Shown here in pieces: positions 52,962 through 62,605 of a stretch of DNA of 64,000 nucleotides. A program made the translations under genes and the position numbers. The stretch covers positions 62,001 through 126,000 of the forward strand of contig CAITEP010000040.1 in the NCBI GenBank assembly GCA_903891475.1, written 5' to 3'. The notes beneath the pieces are model-generated. The model made no database searches. It saw only the letters and a list, made by a program, of their open reading frames with translations, and was not told the origin of the DNA. The number at the start of each line of letters is the position of its first letter. Position 1 is the first letter of the stretch. This stretch comes from an uncultured Mucilaginibacter sp. (GTDB lineage Bacteria > Bacteroidota > Bacteroidia > Sphingobacteriales > Sphingobacteriaceae).

Positions 52962-54113
52962 CTATAATGCTTGAATTATTTTATTGATGGATGCACCAAC
53001 ATGATGACTATTTAAGGCTCTTTTTTGTCCGTTTATTTTTAATTGGATTCTTTTTTCATTATCTGAGCTTAGTTTTTGTAACTGTGCATTTAAATCGGTA
53101 GCAGATTTATAAACCATAATTTCGGTTCCAATATCATATAATTCCTCTATGCCCTCGGTATATTCGGTTAAATAGCATGCGCCCAACATAGGTGCCTCAA
53201 TATCCCGCAATCTTGAATAAGTATCCGGTTGTAAAAAAGGATAACGATAGCTAGGGTATCTGTTAATTCCTAAAGTAACCATACTCTGAGAACTTAGCTT
53301 ATTGTATTCAGCAAACGATGGTTTAGCCTTTATATAAGGAGCCAGTGAGTTTTTTTCATTATTATAAGCAGTCGGCTCTGTAATTTTTCTAAAAAGCGGA
53401 ATAAATCCTTGCGATTTAATAAAATCAATACTGTTAATGCATTTTTTTAAGATGTTACTTTTTGGAATTACATTATTAGATTGTTCTTTTTCCTCATTAT
53501 TACTCCAGCCACTTCCATAAATTGCCAAAGGTAAGGTTGGGTCTAAATTTACTAACTCACTTAATAATATAACCCTTTGGTTATCTATCGAGCCAATAAA
53601 AGTAATTTGATTATTAACTTCTTCCTTATAAACCCTCTCCGTCGGATCAACCCACATGGGCATTGGCAAATTGATGTATGGATAACCGGCCTTTTTATAC
53701 ATTTTGATAGCTTTGAACTCTGGTACCCAATTCAAATCGAAGATTTTATATTCAGATGGAATGGAGGTAAACTCCCTTACATGGTCACAAAAGAAATTAA
53801 TGCAAGGAATTCCAATTTGCTGAATTTCTTTGATTGATTTAGCATCAATTTGTTGAGGGTATAAATAGCTTAAGAATAAGTCGACCGGGTTTTCTTTAAT
53901 CCAATTAACTGTTTTTTTCCAAGTCTCATTTTTCCAATTCTCATGCTCGGTGCTTGATTTAGGTACTAAACCATAAGCCCAATCGGCCTCAGGGCATTCA
54001 AACCAATGGTGCCCACTTTCATCTATTCCATTCTTGATATAATGTTGCCAAAAAGAATAAGCAGGAATAGGATAGTTATTATCAGATTGTAGAAAGGAAA
54101 CAAAAATTTTCAT
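52962..54113 (-). CDS. CgeB-like glycosyltransferase
   Basis: The 383-residue protein has FFCDHVREF and NLPMPMWVDPTERVYK, a Rossmann start ITFIGSIDNQRVILLSEL, SMVTLGINRYPSYRYPFLQPDTYSRLRDIEAPMLGACYLTEY and the tail QRALNSHHVGASI. The final ~100 residues resemble the Glyco_trans_1_2/CgeB domain. It overlaps the FkbM gene by 4 bp. Confidence 0.68.
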   Translation of the reverse strand: MKIFVSFLQSDNNYPIPAYSFWQHYIKNGIDESGHHWFECPEADWAYGLVPKSSTEHENWKNETWKKTVNWIKENPVDLFLSYLYPQQIDAKSIKEIQQIGIPCINFFCDHVREFTSIPSEYKIFDLNWVPEFKAIKMYKKAGYPYINLPMPMWVDPTERVYKEEVNNQITFIGSIDNQRVILLSELVNLDPTLPLAIYGSGWSNNEEKEQSNNVIPKSNILKKCINSIDFIKSQGFIPLFRKITEPTAYNNEKNSLAPYIKAKPSFAEYNKLSSQSMVTLGINRYPSYRYPFLQPDTYSRLRDIEAPMLGACYLTEYTEGIEELYDIGTEIMVYKSATDLNAQLQKLSSDNEKRIQLKINGQKRALNSHHVGASINKIIQAL

Positions 54114-54874
54114 TTCTGTTTTTTAAATAAAACATCGGTTTGTCCAAGTTCAATGCCTATTGGGGTAGAATGCCCCAGCGCGTAAATTTTGAAATCAAAA
54201 CCAGCTAAATAATTTGCGATTTCGAGAAATAGCGGCTGACCTAAATAGTATTCCTTAAACGATACTTCAATTATTAGATAACTGGTGGTGTTTAAATAAC
54301 TGCCCATTCCCTTTAAAACTTCTAATTCAAAACCTTGGACATCAATTTTTACAATGTCAGGGGCAGTAGCTAAACCACTCTCAATAACTGAATCCAGACG
54401 TTTTACTTGAACTTTTTCTTCGCTAATTTTTTGAATACCAAACTCTTCAAATTCCAAAGGAGCCGAATCTAGCAAACTTGATGAGTCGGAAAAACTAGAT
54501 ACATTGATAATTGATTCGGTGTTTTCACTACCTAAGCAAAATGTATGAATATTTATATTTTTTAATCCCTTGGTTTTTTGATTGAACTGAGTTAAGTGAT
54601 TACTTAAAGGTTCAAAGGCATGGATAGTGCTTTCCGGAAAAAAGGCTTTTGCCAATAAGGTCCATGTACCAATATTTGCACCTATATCATATATGGTTTT
54701 GCCATCATAGCCATCAGCTTTTATCAATTCAAGTAGTTCTAAGCTCGAAAGATAACCTATTCCAAGTTTTGAAGCAGGTGTATTTCGTAGCTTTCTTTTT
54801 CTATTATTTCTATTTATTGCAACGGCAAGTCTATCAATAATAACCAATGGATTGTATAAAAGAGATAATCTCAT
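54110..54874 (-). CDS. FkbM family methyltransferase
   Basis: The 254-residue SAM-dependent methyltransferase has TIYDIGANIGTWTLLAKAFFPESTIHAFEPLS (SAM site), SSLLDSAPLEFE, VKIDVQGFELEVLKGMG and a C-terminal YLIIEVSF, all typical of Methyltransf_21. It O-methylates a sugar of the exopolysaccharide, probably a terminal cap. It is the first confirmed gene of the leftward run ending at 35358. Confidence 0.9.
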   Translation of the reverse strand: MRLSLLYNPLVIIDRLAVAINRNNRKRKLRNTPASKLGIGYLSSLELLELIKADGYDGKTIYDIGANIGTWTLLAKAFFPESTIHAFEPLSNHLTQFNQKTKGLKNINIHTFCLGSENTESIINVSSFSDSSSLLDSAPLEFEEFGIQKISEEKVQVKRLDSVIESGLATAPDIVKIDVQGFELEVLKGMGSYLNTTSYLIIEVSFKEYYLGQPLFLEIANYLAGFDFKIYALGHSTPIGIELGQTDVLFKKQK

Positions 54875-55115
54875 ATTTATTATTTTTGTTTGGAGCTATG
54901 TTATGGACTTTGTCGATTAGATAATTGAACCTAATTTTTAAAAAATTTAAACCATAATAAGCTCGTTTTTTGTCAAAAGCCCAAAGGTAAGCAATAAAGG
55001 GTGTAAGTTGTGTAACAAGTTTATTTAGTAGCCTAAAAAACCTAATTTTTATACTGCTACACCTAGGCTTAATTGGGGAACAGTAAAACGTTTTTATTGC
55101 ATAATTACTCCCTAT
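54834..55115 (-). pseudogene. Open frame without start, possible gene remnant
   Basis: A ~93-codon frame runs without stops before and into the start of the FkbM gene. It reads like a protein tail (IKIRFFRLLNKLVTQLTPFIAYLWAF, RAYYGLNFLKIRFNYLIDKVH) and has no ATG, GTG or TTG near its upstream end. It lies in the 324-bp gap where gene direction switches. It could be the C-terminal remnant of a lost EPS gene or a chance frame; there is nothing else in this gap. Confidence 0.3.
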
Positions 55116-55198
55116 TTAAAATATTGGTTTTAATAAATGTTCAACTTTATTTAGTTTATTTTGCAAATTATTATCGTAGACTAAAAATAAAAAAGTAA

Positions 55199-56158
55199 AT
55201 GGGTAAATGTGTTGTTACAATTGCTGTTGGTAAAACGTACTATTTAAAATTGGCCGAAAATCTGCTTCGTTCATTTATTCGGTGGAATAATAACAATGAT
55301 ATTCAATTTTTATTAATTACCGATAACATTTCTTTTTACAATAAATATGCTGATAATAAGCGAATAAGCTTTAGTAAGATTGATTTAAGTGATGAGGAAA
55401 AATCGTTTACGTCAAAATTAAAATTGTTTGATTTTGTAAGTGCTGATGAAAACTTATTTATTGATTGCGATTGTTTAGTATATAAAGATATATCCTTTGT
55501 GTTCGACGCGTTTAAGGGGAAGCATTTTTCGACCATAGGTACAGCAATAACTAAGGGTGAATTTTTTTGTGACGTGCCTACAACTATTAAATATTTTGGG
55601 ATAGCTAAAATGCCTAAATTAGTTGGTTCTATTTATTTTTTTAAAAAGGATGAAGTAGCTAAGCATGTGTTTGAAAAGGCCTTAGAGCTAAAAAGCAGTT
55701 ATGATGAGCTTGGTTTTGTGCGATTGAGAAACAAAGAGAATGAGGAACCATTGCTTGCTGTAGCCATGGAGCTAAATAACGAAAGTATAGTAGAAAACGA
55801 TGGCACTATTAAGGCAGATTTAATGTATTATCAAAAAATTAAATCAAATGTTCTAACCGGTTCTACTTTGGTTTTTGATCGTAATTTAAATATTGATACG
55901 GGGGGTGAAAATATTGAAGAAAGAAGTAGTCCGGCAATACTTCATTTTAATGGAGAATTTAGTGAAAGCTACCAATACCTTGCCGAAGAGTATAGAATAA
56001 ATTACAATAGTAATAATGTTACCTTGGTTAATTTACTCGCTTTTTTTAAAATTGAGTTAGGAGCCATACTAATAAAAAATTTCAAGAACTTATTTCGGCC
56101 TATTTATCTAGCTATATTAGGCCACCGTAAAGTTGGCAAAAGTAAAAGAATTGCTTAG
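55199..56158 (+). CDS. GT8-like or nucleotide-diphospho-sugar transferase
   Basis: The 319-residue protein begins KCVVTIAVGKTYYLKLAENLLRSFIRWN, then LFDFVSADENLFIDCDCLVYKD with the DxD metal motif, a helical middle and a final hydrophobic/basic tail (IYLAILGHRKVGKSKRIA) that may sit on the membrane. It is GT-A-like; the family is not certain. It is the only plus-strand gene in the 28-kb EPS locus, convergent with the GT61 gene and separated from it by a hairpin. Confidence 0.7.
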   Translation: MGKCVVTIAVGKTYYLKLAENLLRSFIRWNNNNDIQFLLITDNISFYNKYADNKRISFSKIDLSDEEKSFTSKLKLFDFVSADENLFIDCDCLVYKDISFVFDAFKGKHFSTIGTAITKGEFFCDVPTTIKYFGIAKMPKLVGSIYFFKKDEVAKHVFEKALELKSSYDELGFVRLRNKENEEPLLAVAMELNNESIVENDGTIKADLMYYQKIKSNVLTGSTLVFDRNLNIDTGGENIEERSSPAILHFNGEFSESYQYLAEEYRINYNSNNVTLVNLLAFFKIELGAILIKNFKNLFRPIYLAILGHRKVGKSKRIA

Positions 56159-56163
56159 ATAGG

Positions 56164-56197
56164 TGAGCAATTTTGATATTAATATCAAATTAGCTCA
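56164..56197. terminator. Bidirectional hairpin between convergent EPS genes
   Basis: An 18-bp perfect palindrome TTTGATATTAATATCAAA (56172-56189) is flanked by TGAGC/GCTCA arms. It lies between the plus-strand GT gene and the minus-strand GT61 gene and includes the latter's stop codon. AT-rich, with only short T runs, so termination efficiency is uncertain. Confidence 0.5.
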
Positions 56198-57321
56198 TTG
56201 AGTGTTTTTTCAAGGATTTCAATGCTAACTTTTACATCACCCCAAGGCTTACCATCTACTTTTTCGCCAACAATGTAATAGTAATTTAGGTTTTTGATGG
56301 CCGAAAGGGTATAAAAACAATCCGTCCTGAAATATTGCGGTGAAAAAATTTCAATTACGGCGGTATTTTCATTTACAAAAAGAAGGTTGGTTAAAGCAGC
56401 CCCGTGTGCACTAATAACCACCTTAGCTTGTTTCATTAAAATGATTTGTTCGAATACCGATAATTCATCAGGATTAATTATTTTAAAACCTCTAAGTTTT
56501 AAAGCTTCAATGATTTCAGTTTCATTTAATATTTGACGAGGATTTTTATCGCCCCTCCTTAGATATATTTTTTCCGATTGACTATTTGTGCCAATTCCCA
56601 CAAACTTCTCTTTTATGTATTCAATTGCCCAAACAGGCGCCCTACCTTCACTGCCGGGTAAAGAGGCAACATATAAATAATTGAAAAATAGTTTTTCCTT
56701 TTCATTTACTCTATATAATTTCTCTTTTGGAATACCAAATTGTGGGAGTACATCTAAAAATTTTTCGGGCACATTAGAAGAAACGCAAAAGAAATCAATC
56801 TCACTAAATACATCTTCGTACAATTTAATACGTGGTAATACATCACTTAACCAATGATAGTAGTTATGACTCTGCGGCGAAATCAATACAGCCCCGGTAA
56901 AGCCGGCATTTTCAAAAGTTTTTGAAAATGTGTAGAAAGGATTTTTTAAAAAAAATTTTTTAAGGCTGGATATGTTGAAGTTATGGGTAAATTCTTGAAA
57001 TACCTCATTTTTCTTTGTTAAAACAAGCCCCATATAACCTAGTAAAAAACAATTTTGAAGCTGATATAAATTTGATTTGGCAGTATAAAAATTTTGATTA
57101 TTTTTAAAGGGTAATGGATTTTGAACACCTAAGGTTTTTGGTGGATGGAGGTGTAAAAAGTTACTTGAGTAAACATACTTGAACCATGAACCGCGCTGCC
57201 CCATATAATTACCTTTAGATTTAAAACTATCTGTAATCCACTCCTCGCAACTATAAATTATCCTTTTTGGGGTAATGAAAGGGAATTGTAAAAAAAATGC
57301 TTTAAGTTTTATTAAATTCAT
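56185..57321 (-). CDS. GT61 (DUF563) glycosyltransferase
   Basis: The 378-residue protein has GAVLISPQSHNYYHWLSDVLPRI, KIYLRRGDKNPRQILNE, IINPDELSVFEQIILMKQAKVVISAHGAALTNLLFV and ENTAVIEIFSPQYF, the standard motifs of DUF563/GT61. Members include xylosyltransferases and capsular enzymes; the sugar is unknown. Its start overlaps the upstream GT2 gene by 4 bp. Confidence 0.88.
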   Translation of the reverse strand: MNLIKLKAFFLQFPFITPKRIIYSCEEWITDSFKSKGNYMGQRGSWFKYVYSSNFLHLHPPKTLGVQNPLPFKNNQNFYTAKSNLYQLQNCFLLGYMGLVLTKKNEVFQEFTHNFNISSLKKFFLKNPFYTFSKTFENAGFTGAVLISPQSHNYYHWLSDVLPRIKLYEDVFSEIDFFCVSSNVPEKFLDVLPQFGIPKEKLYRVNEKEKLFFNYLYVASLPGSEGRAPVWAIEYIKEKFVGIGTNSQSEKIYLRRGDKNPRQILNETEIIEALKLRGFKIINPDELSVFEQIILMKQAKVVISAHGAALTNLLFVNENTAVIEIFSPQYFRTDCFYTLSAIKNLNYYYIVGEKVDGKPWGDVKVSIEILEKTLNELI

Positions 57322-58301
57322 TTCTGTTTCAATAATTGTGAATAGTAAAACAAAAACCTTGTTGCTTTCCAGCCAAAAATACGAGCTAAAGTATGACCGA
57401 AGGGGCCTCCTACATATTTTTCGCCATTATACCCTAATTCTTTCCCCTTATTGATACAAATATTTGATAAATCGGGATACTGTGGATATGCTAATACACC
57501 TTGCCACCAAAAATGCTTCGCAAAAATTTTATTAATTATGCTATCATTACTATGTTTAATTAAATAGGAATGTTTTAAAGTATTTGACAATATAGCACTT
57601 TCAATACTTTTTTTTGAGGTTTGGGCTGATAGTGATTTACTATCCTTAAATTTACGATAGTAGTTGAAGCCATTATCAGCGAATAAAATGCCTTGTGAAG
57701 CTAAAATAACCCTGCAAAAAAACTCTCCATCATCATCAACGCTTATTTTTTCGTTCCAGATTCCGGCTTTTTCAATTAGCAAACGCGGTACCAACCATGT
57801 GTTAGGTTGTATCATGCCTCCATAACCTGGTAAGGTTTCTTCGCCTGCATATAATTTTATTAAAAAGTCGATAGGGCTAAATGGGCCACCATAAAACCAT
57901 TCATCAATTACCGGGGCATCTAAATAATTTTCTCCATCCACAAAATGAACTTGCTTGCATATGGATAAATGGTTTAATGAGCCATTCAAGGATTTAACCT
58001 GACTTTCAATTTTATTAGCACTCAATACATCATCTGCATCTAAAAATTGAATATACGCTCCTTTAGCATGTTTTATGCCTTTGTTTCGGGCAGCTGAAGC
58101 ACCCCCATTCGGCTGATTAATTAATGTAATATTAGGTGAATTAAATTTTGCAATCACATTTAATGAGCCATCTGTAGAGCCATCATTTACTACAATAATT
58201 TCAATGCTTTGCCATGTTTGCTTTAGTGCCGAATTGATACACTCCTCCAAATAGTTTTCGGCATTATAAACTGGTATTATTATAGAAACCAATGCTTCCA
58301 T
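57318..58301 (-). CDS. GT2 glycosyltransferase
   Basis: The 327-residue GT-A protein has VSIIIPVYNAENYLEECINSALKQTW, VVNDGSTDGSLNVIAKF, NQPNGGASAARNKGIKHAKG and YIQFLDADDVLS with the DxD metal motif. It uses a nucleotide sugar at the inner face of the membrane. It shares its boundary base with the acyltransferase gene upstream, which shows tight coupling. Confidence 0.9.
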   Translation of the reverse strand: MEALVSIIIPVYNAENYLEECINSALKQTWQSIEIIVVNDGSTDGSLNVIAKFNSPNITLINQPNGGASAARNKGIKHAKGAYIQFLDADDVLSANKIESQVKSLNGSLNHLSICKQVHFVDGENYLDAPVIDEWFYGGPFSPIDFLIKLYAGEETLPGYGGMIQPNTWLVPRLLIEKAGIWNEKISVDDDGEFFCRVILASQGILFADNGFNYYRKFKDSKSLSAQTSKKSIESAILSNTLKHSYLIKHSNDSIINKIFAKHFWWQGVLAYPQYPDLSNICINKGKELGYNGEKYVGGPFGHTLARIFGWKATRFLFYYSQLLKQK

Positions 58302-59374
58302 TATTTTTTTGCTGGCTTTTTAGACCCAATAAACGGTTTTTCTACAATACAATAATTTAACCACGCAATAATTGGAACTATTAAAATGCCCAAAATAAGT
58401 ACTGGTAATTGTAAGCTTTTGGGTAAATAAGCATGAATAATATAATTTTTTAAAGATATAAGCGGCTCGTGCAAAAGATAAAGCGAGTAGCTGGATAGGC
58501 CAATAAAGCCTAAGGTTTTGATAAAAAAATTATTGTGTTTTTGCAGCCAACCTTCTTTTGATATTATAAAAACCAGTGGACCAGTCCAAATAAGTATTTT
58601 GAATTGGTAAAATGGAATGGATAAGAAACTGTAATTATTAAAGAAAGATAATACAAAAAATGCTAATATAATTAAATAAGCTATTTTAAAACTGTTTTTC
58701 TTGATGGAGTTGGCATCAAAGTATATTTTATCCGCAATATAAGCACCCGCACACCACGCAAACCAAAGATTACCAACCCAGAAAAACTGCGGTAAGGTAG
58801 GGGCTTTCTGCAGGGATAAATAAATGATATTAATTGCCGAAATAAGAAATACTGAAATTATTGCGGTATTTAGGCTGTATTTATACCGTAGGTAATAGAA
58901 AAATGGATATATGATATAAAAAGCAATTTCGACCGTTATAGTCCACAGTACTAAATTTATTGTATTAAAATAGGGTATCGAAAATCCTTGTAAACAAAAC
59001 AAATGCACTATCAAATCATTGGTGGTAGGTTGGCTATGTACTTTAGTATAAAAATTTATTATGATGGATACCAATAAAGCAGCCAAATAGGGCGGGAATA
59101 TCCTCAATAATCTACGCTTGTAATATTGTATGAGAGGTAATGGTTGTTGAGATTTTATATATTTTAGGTTTGATAAGTGAATACAATAGCCGCTAATTAA
59201 AAAAAATAAGGGAACAGCGTAGGTGGCACCGAATGCGTCAATATTTTTTATAAATGGAATTTTTAAATATTTATAAAGCATGCTTCCAATAGCGGAGTGG
59301 TAAAAGTATACACCTAAAGCTGCGATTGCCCTAACAATATCAATTGATATTAAATTTGATTTGCCTTTAAACAT
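58301..59374 (-). CDS. Acyl_transf_3 membrane acyltransferase
   Basis: The 357-residue protein has ~10 helices, ISIDIVRAIAALGVYFYHSAIGS with the His, VPLFFLISGYCIHLS, NLVLWTITVEIAFYIIYPFFYYL and YSLYLLHEPLISL. Likely O-acyltransferase on the polysaccharide. Nine bp separate it from the GT10 gene upstream. Confidence 0.88.
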   Translation of the reverse strand: MFKGKSNLISIDIVRAIAALGVYFYHSAIGSMLYKYLKIPFIKNIDAFGATYAVPLFFLISGYCIHLSNLKYIKSQQPLPLIQYYKRRLLRIFPPYLAALLVSIIINFYTKVHSQPTTNDLIVHLFCLQGFSIPYFNTINLVLWTITVEIAFYIIYPFFYYLRYKYSLNTAIISVFLISAINIIYLSLQKAPTLPQFFWVGNLWFAWCAGAYIADKIYFDANSIKKNSFKIAYLIILAFFVLSFFNNYSFLSIPFYQFKILIWTGPLVFIISKEGWLQKHNNFFIKTLGFIGLSSYSLYLLHEPLISLKNYIIHAYLPKSLQLPVLILGILIVPIIAWLNYCIVEKPFIGSKKPAKK

Positions 59375-59382
59375 TATTTATT

Positions 59383-60402
59383 TTATTGAGCTTTACTAAA
59401 AATTTCTATCCACCTATTTCTCAAAGATACATTTTCGGGAGGTTTATTATTAACAAACCAAGGTTGTTTTAAAACTTTCAAATATTCATTTGGGTTTTCA
59501 TCAAGTTCAACAATTCTATCAACTAATGCCGAAAAGTTGAGATTTTGAAACTGCCTTTCCATTTTAATTTTTCTACCCATTGCTTTTAGTTTTCTCTTAA
59601 GTCGGTGATAGGGGGTTTTGTAAAACTGAGGTAGTATATCAATAAAATCCATTTGACTATTTTTCTCTAACCAGGAGGTAAATCCGGAATAGTTAGTTTT
59701 TACATAATCCGGAGCATTTAAAAAGCTTGCGGTGTTAAAAATTTCACCAATCATAGGGTCGCCGCAATAAATAGGGACACTACTGGTTTGCATGGCATCA
59801 TACACTTTTTCGGTTTGGTAGCCTGGAAAAACGTAATTTTCAAATGCGATAGTAAATTTATAAGGACTCAAAAACTGTTTTTTTCGTTCCCAAACATCCC
59901 CTTTAAATTTATTATCAATGCTTTCCATGTTATTCATTGACTTTCCAGGAGCATCTACTTTTTTATATTTTGATAATTGCTTAAAAAACTCTTCGCGGTA
60001 TGCTACTTTATGAGAATACAGAAAATTACAGAAATATTTTTTTTCATTAAGTATCTCTATAGGGTTGTACGCTTCTGTTTTAACTAATATGTCTGGATTT
60101 AGCCCATGCCATTGAATCCTTTTATATTTAGGGTTGTTGATGGTTTTTTCTTTCATCACCCCAAACGCGTAATCACACAATGAAAGATCTGGAATGATAT
60201 TTTCACAGTAATAGGCAACACGGGTATAATTGCCTTTAGGTGGAATTTCAATTCCATATGGGCCAAAAATTATAAAATCAGGGTTTTCGGATTCTACAAA
60301 ATCGTAAATATCAGTTAGGCCTGCTACTTCAAAAACTTCTTTTTTAAAAGTCTCAAACAAGAATCCGTTTTGGAGCTTGATTTTTATTAGTTTCTTTTCC
60401 AA
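59383..60402 (-). CDS. GT10 fucosyltransferase
   Basis: The 339-residue protein has the GT10 fold: an early ESENPDFIIFGPYG, YCENIIPDLSLCDYAFG, and the signature KFTIAFENYVFPGYQTEKVYDAMQTSSVPIYCGDPMIGEIF, in which the EN, YxTEK and VPIYxG blocks bind GDP-fucose. Bacterial members add alpha-1,3/4-linked fucose to GlcNAc or related sugars. This predicts that fucose is part of the polymer; no GDP-fucose synthesis genes (gmd, fcl) are in the window. Confidence 0.9.
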   Translation of the reverse strand: MEKKLIKIKLQNGFLFETFKKEVFEVAGLTDIYDFVESENPDFIIFGPYGIEIPPKGNYTRVAYYCENIIPDLSLCDYAFGVMKEKTINNPKYKRIQWHGLNPDILVKTEAYNPIEILNEKKYFCNFLYSHKVAYREEFFKQLSKYKKVDAPGKSMNNMESIDNKFKGDVWERKKQFLSPYKFTIAFENYVFPGYQTEKVYDAMQTSSVPIYCGDPMIGEIFNTASFLNAPDYVKTNYSGFTSWLEKNSQMDFIDILPQFYKTPYHRLKRKLKAMGRKIKMERQFQNLNFSALVDRIVELDENPNEYLKVLKQPWFVNNKPPENVSLRNRWIEIFSKAQ

Positions 60403-60412
60403 TAAATAATTA

Positions 60413-61441
60413 TTAATATTTAGTGAATCTTTTTTTTAATTTTAAAAATGGGAGTTCCCAAAAATAATATGAACACAGAGCAACAGAATAAACAATTAGG
60501 TGATTATATGGAAATATTCTGTAAAAGCCTGTTTGACCATATAAAAAGAACTGTTGCCAAATGTATATACTATATGATAATACGCCAATATGGATAATTA
60601 TTTTGTTGTTTAGGAATTTGAATATACTTCCTTCCGAAATAATTATATAGTTGAATATTATATATAAAATACAAAATGATATGATTGTGTTTCCAAATGG
60701 GATGGTTATGTAACCTAATTTACCCATCCCTTGGGAGTATCTTAGAAGGATTATTACCCCTATCAAAGCAATTTGAGAAAAATAGGATTTGAAAAAACGG
60801 AGGAAATAGGGTTGCTTATTTTCAAAGAATAAAATGCCTCCTAAAGCACCTATAAAAATTGAATCTGAATAATCAAAGAAGGAATTTAAATTCGATATTT
60901 CCCAATGCGGAAATTTATAAGCTGTAATTCTAAAAATACTCGATAAAAGTAGAAAAGCAATAATTACAACCTTCAAATTTTTTCTAAATAAAACAATTGA
61001 AATTGGCCAAATTAAGTAAAATTGCTCTTCGACGGACAAAGACCAAAAATGTTGAAATGTAGAAAATATATGCTTATCGAAATTTGTAGTGAAGGATACA
61101 ATATGAATGAAATTATTAGTTGTAATTACTATACTTTCATAATTCTTTAAAGCGAATACAAAGATGCAATACAAAAAATATACTGGAAATATGCGTAATA
61201 CCCTTCTTATATAAAAGTACTTTAAATTTATTTCCTTCCTTTCAGCTTCTTCAGTAAGTAATAGATAGGTAATTAGAAATCCACTAATTACAAAAAATAC
61301 AGTTACACCTAAGGAGCCAACGTTGGACAACAACATTTCGGAGTTTTGAAATGGAAATCCATTTGAGAATCTGCTATGAGAAATGAGTACTAAGGCAATA
61401 GAAATAGCCCTAAAACCGTCTAAGGATGGTATTCTGCGCAT
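60413..61441 (-). CDS. Acyl_transf_3 membrane acyltransferase
   Basis: The 342-residue protein has ~10 helices with RRIPSLDGFRAISIALVLISHSRFS, TVFFVISGFLITYLLL, FSTFQHFWSLSVEEQFYLIWPI and LSYSIYIWQQFFLYG, a textbook OafA-type acyltransferase. It is the fourth in the locus, suggesting several distinct acyl decorations. The 256-bp gap upstream is AT-rich non-coding and may contain a promoter. Confidence 0.9.
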   Translation of the reverse strand: MRRIPSLDGFRAISIALVLISHSRFSNGFPFQNSEMLLSNVGSLGVTVFFVISGFLITYLLLTEEAERKEINLKYFYIRRVLRIFPVYFLYCIFVFALKNYESIVITTNNFIHIVSFTTNFDKHIFSTFQHFWSLSVEEQFYLIWPISIVLFRKNLKVVIIAFLLLSSIFRITAYKFPHWEISNLNSFFDYSDSIFIGALGGILFFENKQPYFLRFFKSYFSQIALIGVIILLRYSQGMGKLGYITIPFGNTIISFCILYIIFNYIIISEGSIFKFLNNKIIIHIGVLSYSIYIWQQFFLYGQTGFYRIFPYNHLIVYSVALCSYYFWELPFLKLKKRFTKY

Positions 61442-61697
61442 TATTGAAAGTTGTTTTTAATTACTATTGAACTCTTTTTTGCAATTTTTTAAAATTATAA
61501 ATTCCTATCATTCATGTAAAATAAAATATTTATTAGAATTGATTTAAAAATTCATTATTTGAAAAAAAGGATACAAAATTCAAACCCAATCTGCACAACT
61601 CAATTCGTGTGATTTTGTAAATACAAATAAGAATTTCCGAAAAAAATCAATAAATTAAATGCTATTTGGTAATCTTTTTGTGCTATTAATATTAGAT

Positions 61698-62591
61698 TTA
61701 GGATTGCCAACAGTTATAGAATTCATACTTATCTATGTTGTTTAAACTATTTATATACAAGTAATAAGTTTCATAAATCTCTTCAAGATTTTCGAAATTT
61801 ATTACATCAAGTTTAAATTGGTCTTTTTTCCTGAATAATATATTTCCAATAAAAATTTTCACCCTCGACCATAAACTAATTTCAGCTTTGTCACCTGCGT
61901 ATTCAAAAAAAATCTCCGCTCTTTTTCCTTGTTCAAAAGCCAATTTTTCATTTTTTAATGAACTTACATTTTGGGGATGAAAAACATTTAGTGCATTAAA
62001 GCCTGAGTAATATGCAATGTTGGCTTGTAAATAAGTTATCCGAAGGGAATACTCCCAGTCCATCATAATAAAACTGGTATTATACAAGCCAATATATGCT
62101 AAGGAAGATTTTCTAACTAACATATGTACATCACCAAAAGTAAAGGATGGATTAATTTTATTTTTCCATTTTTCAAACTGTTGGAGTCTTGAATTAGGGG
62201 TTATTGTTTTATGATCAAGAAGTGAGCTACTTAAATCGTTTGATATAACAACATCAATTGCAGTGTTTTGCAGCATATAATCTTTACATTTCCTAATTGC
62301 AGCTAAACAAAAAACATCATCATCAATAATTTTTTTAATAATAGTGCCCTTTGCCAATAGCATCGCCTTATTCCAGGCATGCGCTTGGTTTTTATCAGGT
62401 TCGGATATGTATTGATGTATTTTTCCTTCTTTTAGACAATTGTTAAGATATTGTTTGGTCTCGTCGGTGCTATTTCCATCCACAACAACAATTTCTTCGT
62501 CGCTTTCTAGGTTGTTAATTAATCTATCAAGCGTAATTTTTAGAAAAGGGAAACGGTTTCGGGTGGCAATAATGTATGATAATGTGATCAT
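61698..62591 (-). CDS. GT2 glycosyltransferase
   Basis: The 297-residue GT-A protein has TLSYIIATRNRFPFLKITLDRL, EIVVVDGNSTDETKQYL, EPDKNQAHAWNKAMLLAKG and IKKIIDDDVFCLAAI with the metal site. The second half (FGDVHMLVRKSSLAYIGLYN) fits the acceptor region. It is 14 bp downstream of the next gene. Confidence 0.87.
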   Translation of the reverse strand: MITLSYIIATRNRFPFLKITLDRLINNLESDEEIVVVDGNSTDETKQYLNNCLKEGKIHQYISEPDKNQAHAWNKAMLLAKGTIIKKIIDDDVFCLAAIRKCKDYMLQNTAIDVVISNDLSSSLLDHKTITPNSRLQQFEKWKNKINPSFTFGDVHMLVRKSSLAYIGLYNTSFIMMDWEYSLRITYLQANIAYYSGFNALNVFHPQNVSSLKNEKLAFEQGKRAEIFFEYAGDKAEISLWSRVKIFIGNILFRKKDQFKLDVINFENLEEIYETYYLYINSLNNIDKYEFYNCWQS

Positions 62592-62605
62592 GGTTTATTA
62601 AACAA

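Noticed and set aside
6593..60402. A fucose system linking GH95 and the GT10 fucosyltransferase
   Set aside because: The genes are 50 kb apart with core metabolism between them. One degrades and one builds, and no fucose uptake or GDP-fucose genes are present, so a functional link is not supported.
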